Source: Limnocylindrus sp040397235 (GTDB lineage: Bacteria; Chloroflexota; Limnocylindria; Limnocylindrales; Limnocylindraceae). Taken from it: a DNA stretch of 64,000 nt. The position numbers and the translations under genes were made by a program. The DNA lies in NCBI GenBank assembly GCA_040397235.1, contig JBBAWH010000001.1, forward strand, positions 259,896 through 323,895, in the 5' to 3' direction. The notes under the pieces are model-generated. The model saw nothing but the letters and a program-made list of their open reading frames with translations, was not told the DNA's origin and made no database searches. This document shows positions 35,559-44,898 of this stretch, piece after piece. Every line of letters starts with the position of its first letter. The stretch's first letter is position 1.

Positions 35559-36800
35559 TTACCCCCGAATACGACCGAAGAGGTTGCGCACCCCCCCGAA
35601 GAGGCGCCCTACGAATCCTGCTTCTGGCTCCTCGGCGATCCCCGCCTCATCCAGGCCGCGAGCGACCCAAGAGAAGAGGCCGAGCACGGCCGCCTGGCCA
35701 GGCCCACGGAACTCGTCGAGGATCCCCAAAATTGGCCCAGTTGGCGATGCAACGCGAACCGGCGCCTTCAGGATCTCACGTCCAAGCGCCTCGACGCCTT
35801 GAAGCAGCGCCCCACCGCCGGTCAAGACAACGCCTGCGCTGGTCACCTCTGGGCCCGCCTTGGCGATCACGCCAGCGATCAGTTCAAAGATCTCGCTCAT
35901 ACGTGGCTCAATGATGCGAGCGAGCTCGAGTCGGCCAATGCGCCGACCAGCTGGCTCATCGGGAACGTTGTACTGCTCCGCGTCACTGGCGGTGCGCGGG
36001 TCGCAGGTGCCGTAGGTCATCTTCAGCTCTTCGGCGGCAAGGAGGCTTGTCTTGAGCCCGATCGCCACGTCACGAGTAATGAAGGCGCCGCCGATTGGCA
36101 GGACCGCCGTATAGACGACCGCATTCTGGTGGAAGATCGCGATATCGCAGGTCTCTGCCCCGACATCAACCAGGACTGTTCCGAGTTCACGCTCGGTCTC
36201 AGTGAGCGTCAGCTCGGCAGCGGCGAGCGACGCTGGAACGTAATCGTCGACCGCGATGCCAGCAGCCTGCACGCACTTCTCAAGATTCTGCACGGCGGTG
36301 CTGCCGGCGGTGATGAGGTGCGCGCGAGCCTCGAGTCGGTAGGCGATCATGCCCCGTGGCTGCTGGATCCCCTCCTGGCCATCCACGATGTACGACGAGG
36401 GAAGCACATTGAGCAACATGCGCGAGTTCGGTACCTCGATCGCACGGCAGACCTCAAGGACGCGATCCACGTCGTCATCGCGAATCTCACGATCGGGATT
36501 GGCGACGGCTACCTGGCCGCTCGTGTTCACCCCCAGCACATGGTTCCCGGAGATGGTGATCGTGGCGTGCTCAATGTGATAACCGGAGAGGCGCTCAGCG
36601 GCATCAACGGCGGCGCGGATTGCGGCGCCCGTCTTCTCGATGTCGGTGACAACACCCTTGCGCATCCCTTGGTTCGGGTAGGTCCCCTTACCAATGACGC
36701 TGATGGAGCCATTCTCGCCACCAATGTGCGCAATGGCGCATGAAACCTTCGAGGTGCCGATATCAATCGCGGCGATCGTTGTGTAGCGCTCTTCTGCCAT
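35559..36800 (-). CDS. ftsA: Cell division protein FtsA
   Basis: A 413-residue actin-like ATPase that anchors FtsZ to the membrane. The phosphate-1 loop is AIDIGTSKVSCAIA (about 10-23), the 1C domain follows, and GVVLTGGGALLQGVE (about 328-342) is the adenosine motif. The C-terminus GFVGRLFGGVRNLFGRIRG is the expected amphipathic membrane-targeting helix. A ribosome binding site GGAGGGGG lies 8 nt before the ATG. It is 80 bp downstream of ftsQ. Confidence 0.97.
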   Translation of the reverse strand: MAEERYTTIAAIDIGTSKVSCAIAHIGGENGSISVIGKGTYPNQGMRKGVVTDIEKTGAAIRAAVDAAERLSGYHIEHATITISGNHVLGVNTSGQVAVANPDREIRDDDVDRVLEVCRAIEVPNSRMLLNVLPSSYIVDGQEGIQQPRGMIAYRLEARAHLITAGSTAVQNLEKCVQAAGIAVDDYVPASLAAAELTLTETERELGTVLVDVGAETCDIAIFHQNAVVYTAVLPIGGAFITRDVAIGLKTSLLAAEELKMTYGTCDPRTASDAEQYNVPDEPAGRRIGRLELARIIEPRMSEIFELIAGVIAKAGPEVTSAGVVLTGGGALLQGVEALGREILKAPVRVASPTGPILGILDEFRGPGQAAVLGLFSWVARGLDEAGIAEEPEAGFVGRLFGGVRNLFGRIRG

Positions 36801-36880
36801 TTAGTTGCCCCCTCCACTCTGTGCGCTCATCTTGCGCATCATACCCCTGCTCACCCGAACGCCACGCCCTTTCTGCACCA

Positions 36881-37969
36881 TCACGGGCTCACCGTGGGGG
36901 CTGCGGGGCTTGGCGATGGATCAGAGGGAGCCGGGCTAGTGCTGGGGCTGGGACTTGGACCCACGGATGGTGGTGGCGGTCGCACACCCTTCGCCGTGTA
37001 GGTGCCAGCCTGGTCGTCGGCGAGGATGACCCAACCGATCCGCGTCTCCCGTCCGGCGAGCAGGCTGCGCAAGAGGCGGACCTGGCCCGGGATCATGCTC
37101 GTTGGGCGAATGGTGGCGGAGTAGATGCCGAAGACTGAATGCCACTCGATCGATGGCCCGGTGGCCACCACGACGAAGCCGAAATCGCTGAGGAGGCGGA
37201 GGGTCAGGGTGGTGGCGCCGGTGCCGAAGTCCTCTGGCGTCAGGGAGGCCAGGCGCGTGGCCACATCGAGCTCGGTTGCCGTGAGTTGCCGAACTGTAAG
37301 GAGTGGGCTTGGCACGCGATCGTCGTAAAGGAGGGGGGCTGCCGCAAGTGCGGCTGCCGCCGTCGGCGCCAGATCGAGCGTGTCGATGTTGCCAAGAAGT
37401 TCGCCACTCTCGGTGACGGCATAGGCCAGGTCGCCAATCTGCCAGCGCAGTAGAAGCGACTTCTCGCGCACTCGAATCTGAATCCCATCGGGAAGCCCAG
37501 CGCTGACCCGCACAGAGGCGACGAGCGGTAGCGCTGCCACCGCCTCCTCTGCGGCGCGGAGGTTCACGCCGAGGAGGCTGCTGCCGATCGGAATGTTTGC
37601 AGCCGCGATCACCGCATCGGGATCAAGGAGTAGGGCGCCGACGACTGAGATGTTGCCGACCGTCGTGAGGCTGGCGCGCGCAGCCACCGGAGGTAGGAGG
37701 AACGCCGCCACCAAGAGTGCGCCGAGGGCAATCGGGCGCAGCCGAGCCGCCGCTCCAGGGGTGAGACGTGGACCTCGCCCCGACGTCGCGCCAGGCTCTT
37801 CGTTCGGGTGCTGATTCGCGGAGCCTCTGACTGGCGTCACGCCAGCGCGCCGACGGCTTCCGCCAAGCCCAGGGCGTACGCCGAGCGGCGCCTCACCCGG
37901 GGCGAATGGTCGTGCGCCTGCACCGCGATGCTGCCCGCGATCCCCTGTCGATGATCTGCGATCGCTCAT
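36881..37969 (-). CDS. ftsQ: Cell division protein FtsQ/DivIB with Pro/Ser-rich tail
   Basis: A 362-residue bitopic membrane protein. The N-terminal cytoplasmic part (about 1-75) is long and Arg/Gly-rich, the transmembrane helix is about 79-99, and the POTRA domain starts at NISVVGALLLDPDAVIAAA (about 108-126). The FtsQ beta domain follows (LLLRWQIGDLAYAVTESGELL). It ends in about 32 residues of Pro/Ser repeats (PSPSPSTSPAPSDPSPSP) exposed outside the membrane. FtsQ links early and late divisome proteins. It overlaps ddl by 4 bp. Confidence 0.88.
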   Translation of the reverse strand: MSDRRSSTGDRGQHRGAGARPFAPGEAPLGVRPGLGGSRRRAGVTPVRGSANQHPNEEPGATSGRGPRLTPGAAARLRPIALGALLVAAFLLPPVAARASLTTVGNISVVGALLLDPDAVIAAANIPIGSSLLGVNLRAAEEAVAALPLVASVRVSAGLPDGIQIRVREKSLLLRWQIGDLAYAVTESGELLGNIDTLDLAPTAAAALAAAPLLYDDRVPSPLLTVRQLTATELDVATRLASLTPEDFGTGATTLTLRLLSDFGFVVVATGPSIEWHSVFGIYSATIRPTSMIPGQVRLLRSLLAGRETRIGWVILADDQAGTYTAKGVRPPPPSVGPSPSPSTSPAPSDPSPSPAAPTVSP

Positions 37970-39090
37970 TGCGCGCTACGCGACGCAGGACGCGCCGCCG
38001 CTGCAGCGACAAGCTCAACGCACAGCTCCGTAAAGCTCGAGCCGCCCGACATCACTAGTGCGGGGAAGAGCGAGATCGGCGTGAAGCCAGGGAAGGTATT
38101 CACCTCTGAGAGGTACCAGTGGCCGGCGCGTTCGCCGCTCCGCGCCATCAAGAAGTCCATGCGTGCGAGGCCACGACTCTGGGCGGCGGTGAAGAGCGCA
38201 ACGGCGGCGGCGCGCATCTCATCTGCCAGAGCCGGTGGCAGGTCGCTTGACGTCGTGGTGCGCGAGACGCCCGGCGCGTACTTGGCGTCGTAATCGTAAA
38301 ACTCACGGCCGGGAAACACCTCGCCAGGGCCGAATGCCTGCACCGATCCGTTCGTGCGCTCGAGAACAGCAACCTCCAGCTCGCGGGCGCGCTCAAGATA
38401 AGGCTCAAGCATCGCGCGATCGCCAAAGCGCAACGCCTCGTCAACCGCATCTGCCCAATCGGCTGACGTGTGCGCGATCTTCATGCCGATAGACGATCCG
38501 TGCGCTGCGGGCTTGCCGATCAGTGCGCCCGTCGACGTGTGCTCGTTGGCAAATGCGGCGATGGTACGAAGGAGACCCTCGCGGTCTGACGACCACTCGC
38601 CTTGTGTGATGACGAGCTCGGGGAGCGTCGCTACTCCGCCTTTGCGCGCGAGCGCCTTGAAGCGCGGTTTGTCCATGCCGAGGGCGGCGACTGCGGGGGT
38701 GTCACCGACATAGTTCAGCCCGGCCGCCGCAGCCGCTGCGGCGATCGTGCCATCTTCATCGCCCGGTCCATGCAGCGCAGGGACGACGATCGTTGCTGGT
38801 GCCGATGCGGCAACGCTTTGGAGATAGGTATCGAGCGCCATGGGCTGTGTGCCACGGAGCGCTGGCGCGGTGAGATCCGTGTATGCGCCGCCAGGGAGAT
38901 CGCCGCGGCGGTGTGCCGCTGGCAACGGTCGAAGCGAACCATCTCGTGCGATATGTGCCTGCGTTACGTGCAGCCCTGCATCGAGCAGCGCAGCGGCGAT
39001 GGCGGTGCCAGAGATCGTGGAGATATCTGACTCCGCGCTCCTCCCGCCGAAGAGCACGAGGACTGGTGGGAGTGCGCTGTGCCCACTCAC
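37966..39090 (-). CDS. ddl: D-alanine--D-alanine ligase
   Basis: A 374-residue ATP-grasp ligase. The N-terminal LVLFGGRSAESDISTISG (about 9-26), PALHGPGDEDGTIA (about 103-116), the ATP-grasp KPAAHGSSIGMK (about 198-209) and the metal-binding YLSEVNTFPGFTPISLFP (about 324-341) match the family. It makes the D-Ala-D-Ala dipeptide for MurF. It overlaps murB and ftsQ by 4 bp each. The ENGS-like HGPG spelling and SEVNT (instead of NEINT) are mild variants. Confidence 0.95.
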   Translation of the reverse strand: MSGHSALPPVLVLFGGRSAESDISTISGTAIAAALLDAGLHVTQAHIARDGSLRPLPAAHRRGDLPGGAYTDLTAPALRGTQPMALDTYLQSVAASAPATIVVPALHGPGDEDGTIAAAAAAAGLNYVGDTPAVAALGMDKPRFKALARKGGVATLPELVITQGEWSSDREGLLRTIAAFANEHTSTGALIGKPAAHGSSIGMKIAHTSADWADAVDEALRFGDRAMLEPYLERARELEVAVLERTNGSVQAFGPGEVFPGREFYDYDAKYAPGVSRTTTSSDLPPALADEMRAAAVALFTAAQSRGLARMDFLMARSGERAGHWYLSEVNTFPGFTPISLFPALVMSGGSSFTELCVELVAAAAARPASRSAQ

Positions 39091-40046
39091 GCGGCGGACT
39101 CCCCGATGAAGGCGATCTCAGTGGCGAGGATGATCCCGCTCTGCGTAAGGACCGCATCGCGGCAGGTGTCGTGGAGCGCGCGGATCTCCGCTGCGGTTGC
39201 TCCCCCACGATTGAGGATCCAGTTGGCGTGCATCTCGGAGACCTCTGCGCCGCCCACGCGCACCCCCTTCATACCCGCAGCCTCAATGAGAGCGCCCGCG
39301 CTCAGCTCGCCTGGGGGATTGCGAAAGACGCTGCCAGCGCTCGGAATGCCGAGCGGCTGATGCTCGCGACGCCAGCGGCGAATCTCCTCAAGATGCGACT
39401 TGATCAGCTCTGGCTCGCCTGGTGTCAGGGTGACCCTCGCCCCCAGAATCACCTCGCTGCCCCCCTCTGGTCGCTTGAATCGCGACTCGCGGTAGCTGAA
39501 CGCGGCGTCGGCGATAGAGATCTCTGACTCGGAGCCATCCGCGCGGAGGAGCGTGATGGAGGTGGTGATCGCGGCCATCTCGCCGCCGTGCGCTCCAGCA
39601 TTTGCCCAGATTGCGCCACCGATATTCCCCGGAATGGCGAGGGCGAACTCAAGCCCGGTGAGCCCCGCCTCGGCGGCAATCGTCGACGCCTTCGCCATGG
39701 GGACCCCTGAATCGAAGGAGATCGTTCCCGCAACACGATCGACGTCGTACCCCGCGCTGCGATTGAGGGCAACGATGCCACGAATGCCATAGTCCCCCAC
39801 CACCACATTGCTGCCGCGCCCAAGGATGCGCAGTGGCCAGCCGCGTGACGCAGCGAGGCGAACCAGCCCACGCAGGGCGAAGCGATCGCGAATGGTGACC
39901 ATGAGGTCGGCCGGCCCACCGACACGCATCGTGGTGTGTTCGGCGAGTGGCTCGTTGCGCAGCACCTTCAAGCTGAGTCGGCGCTCCAGTTCGCGAGCGG
40001 CAACCTCGGCATCGGCCCACGGCTGATGCGTGTGCACCTCGCTCAT
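39087..40046 (-). CDS. murB: UDP-N-acetylenolpyruvoylglucosamine reductase
   Basis: A 319-residue FAD enzyme of the type I/II MurB group. The FAD-binding blocks are TMRVGGPADLMVTI (about 40-53) and ILGRGSNVVVGD (about 74-85); the catalytic serine lies in SAGSVFRNPPG (about 219-229) and the terminal region ILATEIAFIGE holds the proton-relay glutamate. It reduces UDP-GlcNAc-enolpyruvate to UDP-MurNAc. It overlaps murG by 4 bp upstream; the usual murC between murG and murB is missing. Confidence 0.97.
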   Translation of the reverse strand: MSEVHTHQPWADAEVAARELERRLSLKVLRNEPLAEHTTMRVGGPADLMVTIRDRFALRGLVRLAASRGWPLRILGRGSNVVVGDYGIRGIVALNRSAGYDVDRVAGTISFDSGVPMAKASTIAAEAGLTGLEFALAIPGNIGGAIWANAGAHGGEMAAITTSITLLRADGSESEISIADAAFSYRESRFKRPEGGSEVILGARVTLTPGEPELIKSHLEEIRRWRREHQPLGIPSAGSVFRNPPGELSAGALIEAAGMKGVRVGGAEVSEMHANWILNRGGATAAEIRALHDTCRDAVLTQSGIILATEIAFIGESAA

Positions 40047-41146
40047 TCCCGACCGCCCAGTTGCAGCAGCCTCTGCGCGATGACCATCGCGGCATCAGGG
40101 TGCGCCAACGTTGTAGCGGCACGCGCCGCTGCAGCGCGCTGTGCTGGCGTCGCATAGTCGGCAACCGCCGCGAGAAGGCGTTCGGAGGTCAGCTCCTCAT
40201 CGTTAATCAGCGTCACAGCGCCAGCCGCTGCGGCGGCCTCTGCATTGGCGCGTTGATGGCCGCCGGCAAATGGGTACGGCACGATGATGGCGGGGAGCCC
40301 AGCGGCGGCCGCTTCGGCAATTGTTGATGCACCGGCGCGTCCGAGCATCAGATCGGCGGAGACGAGTGCCCCCTCCATCTCTCCCCCACCCAGGAATGCG
40401 ACGGGCAGGTAGCGGTCACGCAGCTCCGCAGGGAGGCTCGCTCGTCGACGCTCTGCATCGGGGAGGCCCTCCATCACCACGTGCAGGACGCTCCACCCCG
40501 TGAGCAGCGTTGCAAGCGCACCGGCGAGTGCCGTCTCGAATCGACGAACGCGCTGCGAGCCGCCGAACACCAAGAGGAGTTGATCGCTCTCGCTGAGGCC
40601 GCGCGCAGTTCGTGCCGTTGTGCGATCAATCGTGAGCTCGCGCACAGGGGTGCCGGTCACGGTCGTCTTCGCACCGCTCCATGGCGCGCGCTCTGCCGTC
40701 TGCCGCCAGGCAACTGCGCGATGTGAGGCGAGCGGTGCAACGAGGGTGTTCGATCGTCCCGCCTGTACGTTCCCCTCCCATAGGAGGCTCGGCGTGCGCG
40801 TGAGCCACGCGGCGATCAGCGTAGGGATGGCGATGTATCCACCCGTGGAGAAGATCACGTCGGGTCGCACGCGACGGATCAGGCGAATCGCCTGCAGGAT
40901 TGACCAGAGCAGCTTGGCGGCATCACGCGCCGTCGCGAGCAACCATGCGCCGCTCGGTCGCAGACTTGGGGCGGCCAAAAGCGTCAACGGGTACCCCGCC
41001 TCTGGAACAAGGCGCGACTCGACGCCACGTGCGCCGCCGAGCCAGCTGATCTCAGCGTCGGAGTGGAGCTGGCGAACCGTACGAGCTACGGCGAACGCGG
41101 GGAAGAGATGTCCCCCCGTTCCGCCACCCGCGATTAGCACGCGCAT
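40043..41146 (-). CDS. murG: UDP-GlcNAc:lipid I N-acetylglucosaminyltransferase
   Basis: A 367-residue GT28 glycosyltransferase that converts lipid I to lipid II at the inner membrane face. The start at 41146 has GGAGG 5 nt upstream and leads straight into MRVLIAGGGTGGHLFPA, the first G loop. The acceptor region STGGYIAIPTLIAAW and the donor-binding LGRAGASTIAEAAAAGLPAIIVPYP in parts (about 268-292) are present. Its first 31 codons overlap the end of ftsW in another frame (95 bp). It overlaps murB by 4 bp. Confidence 0.96.
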   Translation of the reverse strand: MRVLIAGGGTGGHLFPAFAVARTVRQLHSDAEISWLGGARGVESRLVPEAGYPLTLLAAPSLRPSGAWLLATARDAAKLLWSILQAIRLIRRVRPDVIFSTGGYIAIPTLIAAWLTRTPSLLWEGNVQAGRSNTLVAPLASHRAVAWRQTAERAPWSGAKTTVTGTPVRELTIDRTTARTARGLSESDQLLLVFGGSQRVRRFETALAGALATLLTGWSVLHVVMEGLPDAERRRASLPAELRDRYLPVAFLGGGEMEGALVSADLMLGRAGASTIAEAAAAGLPAIIVPYPFAGGHQRANAEAAAAAGAVTLINDEELTSERLLAAVADYATPAQRAAAARAATTLAHPDAAMVIAQRLLQLGGRE

Positions 41147-42377
41147 CACTACCTCCTGCCTGGCTTGGATCCATCGTCTCACGCGATACCGAGAGAAGCA
41201 GCCCGATTGCTGCCATCAGAACAATGAGTGAAGAGCCGCCCTGGGAGACCAGCGGGAGCGGCACGCCTGTCACTGGGAGTAGGGCGAGGACAACCGCAAT
41301 GTTGATGAATGCTTGCCCGGAGATCCAGACCACGATGCCCGTCGCCAGCAATGCGCCGTAGGTGTCGGGGGCGCGACGTGCCGTTCGCAGACCACGGAGA
41401 GCGATCGCCAAGAAGGCCGCGATCACGATGAGCATGCCGAGCAGGCCAGCCTCCTCGCCGATCACCGCAAAGATGTAGTCGTTCCATGCATACGGAATAT
41501 TGATCCCGCCCAGCTGCTGGGAGGAGCCGAGGCCTGAGCCGAGCGGCCCACCGACCGCCATCGCGATCAAGCCTTGCATTGTCTGATAGGTGGAGCCGGT
41601 TGGATCAGAGAACGGGTCGCTGAACCCACCGAGGCGGGCAACCTGATATCCGTTGACGAACATCAGCGCGATGGCAGCGGCTGCCACGCCAAACCCCGGC
41701 ACCAGCACCCAGCGCAGGGGGACACCCGCGACAAAGAGGAGCGAGAACCCGATCAGGCCGAGAATCGACGCGGTGCCCAGGTCTGGCTCAACAAGTACAA
41801 GGCCAACGGAGAGCACGATCGCCAAGAGTGGCGAGAGCATCGTCTCGAACGTCTTGCCGATCTCGTGACCTCGCCGAGCGAGAAAATCAGCCAGGAAGAT
41901 GATCAGCGAGAACTTCGCCGCCTCAGCGGCGTGAATGCTGATCGGCCCAACCGAGAGCGACCGTCGGAGCCCAGCCTCGGTGGGAACGCCAGGGATCATC
42001 ACGGCGATCAGGAGGGCAATCGAGATGATCATGGCGAGGGGTGCGAACGAGCGCCAGCGGCGATAATCGGCGGCAGAGAGGATGTACAAGAAGGCAAAGC
42101 CGATGATTGCGTAGAAGAGCTGCTTGCCACCCGCACCGTAAGCGTCATTCGTCTTGATCAGGCTATTCATCGCAGACGCAGAGAAGACCATCAGCACCCC
42201 GATCCCAACGAGGACGACTGCGGGGAAGAGGATCGCCATATCTTCGCCAGGACGTTCGATCCGTAGCGCGCTCGCGATGCGCTGGCGCGCAGAGCCGATT
42301 CGCTGCGGTGCCCCGCCGCTGGCTGGGCGAGCTCCAGGGGTGCGCGTCACACCAGGCTGTCGCACGAGTCGGCTCAC
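41052..42377 (-). CDS. ftsW: SEDS-family glycosyltransferase FtsW
   Basis: A 441-residue polytopic membrane protein that polymerises lipid II at the septum with its class B PBP partner. About ten hydrophobic helices are visible from about 48; typical SEDS blocks include FSASAM, GLVLVEPDLGTASIL (the conserved E/D), NDYIFAVIGEEAGLLG and LPLVSQGGSSLIVLMAAIG in parts. A basic cytoplasmic N-terminus (1-45) precedes. The C-terminal 34 residues (after MDPSQ) lie beyond the last helix and are encoded in the stretch shared with murG. It overlaps murD by 4 bp. Confidence 0.95.
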   Translation of the reverse strand: MSRLVRQPGVTRTPGARPASGGAPQRIGSARQRIASALRIERPGEDMAILFPAVVLVGIGVLMVFSASAMNSLIKTNDAYGAGGKQLFYAIIGFAFLYILSAADYRRWRSFAPLAMIISIALLIAVMIPGVPTEAGLRRSLSVGPISIHAAEAAKFSLIIFLADFLARRGHEIGKTFETMLSPLLAIVLSVGLVLVEPDLGTASILGLIGFSLLFVAGVPLRWVLVPGFGVAAAAIALMFVNGYQVARLGGFSDPFSDPTGSTYQTMQGLIAMAVGGPLGSGLGSSQQLGGINIPYAWNDYIFAVIGEEAGLLGMLIVIAAFLAIALRGLRTARRAPDTYGALLATGIVVWISGQAFINIAVVLALLPVTGVPLPLVSQGGSSLIVLMAAIGLLLSVSRETMDPSQAGGSDARANRGWRNGGTSLPRVRRSSYGSPAPLRR

Positions 42378-43930
42378 TGTGTGGCCTCAACCTGCGCGAG
42401 GACGGCGGCGCGGAACGCCTCGCCACGTGCGCCGAAGGGGTTGTTGTACATATCAAAGCTGGAACCGATCGGGCTCAACAGCAGCGTGGCGCGAATCCCA
42501 TCTGTGCTCGGGGTGCCGATCTCGTGCGCCAGGCTGGTTCCCACCGCTACCGCGCTCTCCACACTCGTCGCGCGCTCAATGCGCTGGAGTCCTGCGCTGC
42601 GGAAGAGCGCCTCGAGCTCATCGGAAAGTTCACCCATCACCACGGCGGCGGAGCAGCGTTCGGCGACAATCGGCGCTAGGTCGGTAAGGTCGAGCCCCTT
42701 ACTTCGTCCGCCAGCAATGAGGATCAGGGGCTTTGGGAATGAGCGAACTGCAGCGGCAACCGCATCTGGCTGCGTCGCCTGCGAGTCGTTCACGTAGCGA
42801 ATGCCGTTGACCACGGCAACCGTCTCGAGTCGGTGCGGAATGCCGGTGAATGAACCTACCGCGCTCCGGATTGCGTCTGGTGCCACCCCCGCAATGAGCG
42901 CCGCGCTGACGGCGGCGAGCACATTGCTCACGCTATGCTCGCCGGGGAGTGCAATCTCACCGACCGGCATGATGCGCCCACCAGGACCGGTGGCAGCGAC
43001 ACCGCCACCAAAACGCGGTGCGCGCAAAACGCCAGCGGCAACGATCCAGCCACCAACAATCCCAACCCCGCCTGGGATTGGGCTACTGAGACGATATCCG
43101 ACCATCTCAACGCGCCCGATTCCTCCATACGCGGCCACCACTGGATCATCAAGGTTGACGACCATGACGCCATCATCGGCGATGCGGTCTGCGAGAAGTC
43201 GCTTGACGCTACGGTAGGCAGCAACGCTGCCATGTCGATCGAGGTGATCAACGGTCACGTTCGTAAACACACCAACATCAACGGCCGAGTGGAGCGATGG
43301 GAGCTGCAGCTCCGACAGCTCGATCACCACACGTGTATCCGCTGGGAGTGTTGCCGCGCGTCCGATCAGTGGCTTCCCGTTGTTGCCACCGAGTTCTACC
43401 GGGTGCGATGGGTCTCGCGCCAGAATCGTCGCAATCAGGTTGCTGGTGGTGCTCTTCCCCTTCGTCCCCGTCACGCCAACACGCCAACGGTTGCCAAGGA
43501 GGCGAAGCGCCCACTCCGGCTCACTGATCAGTACTGGGCCACGCGCACCCCTCTCCCCGACCAGCGGGATCGCCCCAGTGGCAAAGGCGCGAAGGTCACG
43601 CTCAATGGTGGGGCGCACCGTAGGGAATCCGAGCGTTACCGCGGGGCTATGCACAACGAGATCCGCCTCGGCGAGTAGCGGCGCCAGGTTCTCGGCATCG
43701 CCGAACGAGGTACGAATTGCGCTGCCAGCGAAAGCCTCGGCAGCGCCGACCACTCGCTCCATGGTGTCTGTGTCGTGGACCGTCACGTTCGCACCCGCTC
43801 CAGCGGCAAATGCCGCAGTTGCTTGGCCGGTGCGCCCGCCACCAAGGATCAGGACGTTGCGCCCACGCAGGCTCCCCGCCGCAATGGCTGGCGCCTCAAG
43901 ATCGTTCAGCGTGAGGCCGCCGCCGCTCAT
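42374..43930 (-). CDS. murD: UDP-N-acetylmuramoyl-L-alanine--D-glutamate ligase
   Basis: A 518-residue Mur ligase. The N-terminal Rossmann segment is NVLILGGGRTGQATAAFAAGAGANV in parts (about 25-49), the ATP loop is GVTGTKGKSTTSN (about 153-165), and VNDSQATQPDAVAAA (about 379-393) is the C-terminal domain motif. Longer than the usual 440-460 residues, mainly in the central domain. It adds D-glutamate to UDP-MurNAc-L-Ala. Overlaps with mraY and ftsW are 4 bp each. Confidence 0.94.
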   Translation of the reverse strand: MSGGGLTLNDLEAPAIAAGSLRGRNVLILGGGRTGQATAAFAAGAGANVTVHDTDTMERVVGAAEAFAGSAIRTSFGDAENLAPLLAEADLVVHSPAVTLGFPTVRPTIERDLRAFATGAIPLVGERGARGPVLISEPEWALRLLGNRWRVGVTGTKGKSTTSNLIATILARDPSHPVELGGNNGKPLIGRAATLPADTRVVIELSELQLPSLHSAVDVGVFTNVTVDHLDRHGSVAAYRSVKRLLADRIADDGVMVVNLDDPVVAAYGGIGRVEMVGYRLSSPIPGGVGIVGGWIVAAGVLRAPRFGGGVAATGPGGRIMPVGEIALPGEHSVSNVLAAVSAALIAGVAPDAIRSAVGSFTGIPHRLETVAVVNGIRYVNDSQATQPDAVAAAVRSFPKPLILIAGGRSKGLDLTDLAPIVAERCSAAVVMGELSDELEALFRSAGLQRIERATSVESAVAVGTSLAHEIGTPSTDGIRATLLLSPIGSSFDMYNNPFGARGEAFRAAVLAQVEATQ

Positions 43931-44898
43931 CCCTGTGCCCGTGTTGCCAGGAAGGTGACGATACCGAGGATGCCGCCAATCGCGCCGATGATCCAGAAGC
44001 GGAAGGTGATCTGCGTCTCCGCCCAGCCGAGCCGCTCGAAGTGGTGGTGGATCGGCGTGAACAAGAAGATGCGCTTGCCAGTGAGCTTGACGCTCGCGAC
44101 CTGCAGGATCACCGAGCCGGTCTCCACCACAAAGATGATGCCGATCAGTGGCAGGAGCAGCACGTGGCCGGTCACCAGCCCAGTGACTGCGAGTGCGGCG
44201 CCGAATCCGAGTGCGCCAGCATCACCAATGATCACGCTCGCCGGATGCACGTTGAACCAGAGGAAGCCAACCAACGCGCCCGCGATCAGTGCGCAGACGA
44301 TCGCAAGGTTCACCTGACCTGGAGCGTTGAGGAGCGCGATCACCATATAGCTGATCCAGGCGAAGGTCATGGTTCCGCCAGAGAGCCCGTCGAGGCCGTC
44401 GGTAAGGTTCACGCCATTGCTCGTCGCGACGATGGCAACCACGGCGACGGCAATCCATAAGATTGGTGCGATCGGTACCTCGCCAACAAAGGGCACGACG
44501 AGTGAGGAGAAGGCGAAGTGCTGCTGCAGATAGATGGCCGAGATGATTGCCACCCCGGTCTGCCAGAGCAGCTTCTGTCGTGCTGAGATGCCATCACCAG
44601 TGCGCGCATTAAGCCAGTCATCAAACGCGCCGAGGAGGGTGACCCCGAGAAGCGCAAGCAGGACGGCGTAGGTTGAGGCGTCGACTACGTCAAGGAGGAG
44701 CGCGAGGGCAATCACAATTCCCGTGAGCAGGAGACCACCCATCGTCGGTGTCCCCTCTTTGACGATGTGCCACTCAGGGCCAAACTCTCGTCGGACGCGC
44801 TTGCCGAACCCTGCGTACTTCAAGAGGCGCAGGTAGGCCGGCATCAGCACGAAGACACAGACGAATGCGAGTACGAGCGCCTGAACAATGGCAATCAC
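43927..44898 (-). CDS. mraY: Phospho-N-acetylmuramoyl-pentapeptide-transferase
   Basis: A 323-residue polytopic enzyme making lipid I from UDP-MurNAc-pentapeptide and undecaprenyl phosphate. Signature blocks: VKEGTPTMGGLLLTG (about 47-61), ATSNGVNLTDGLDGLSGG (about 157-174) with the magnesium-binding aspartates, IIGDAGALGFGAALA (about 221-235) and PIHHHFERLGWAETQI (about 280-295). Around ten transmembrane helices. It overlaps murF and murD by 4 bp each. Confidence 0.97.
   Translation of the reverse strand: MIAIVQALVLAFVCVFVLMPAYLRLLKYAGFGKRVRREFGPEWHIVKEGTPTMGGLLLTGIVIALALLLDVVDASTYAVLLALLGVTLLGAFDDWLNARTGDGISARQKLLWQTGVAIISAIYLQQHFAFSSLVVPFVGEVPIAPILWIAVAVVAIVATSNGVNLTDGLDGLSGGTMTFAWISYMVIALLNAPGQVNLAIVCALIAGALVGFLWFNVHPASVIIGDAGALGFGAALAVTGLVTGHVLLLPLIGIIFVVETGSVILQVASVKLTGKRIFLFTPIHHHFERLGWAETQITFRFWIIGAIGGILGIVTFLATRAQG

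Noticed and set aside
34552..35802. 416-codon plus-strand frame across ftsZ and ftsA
   Set aside because: Antisense to two strongly conserved genes and Ser/Arg/Pro-rich; not coding.
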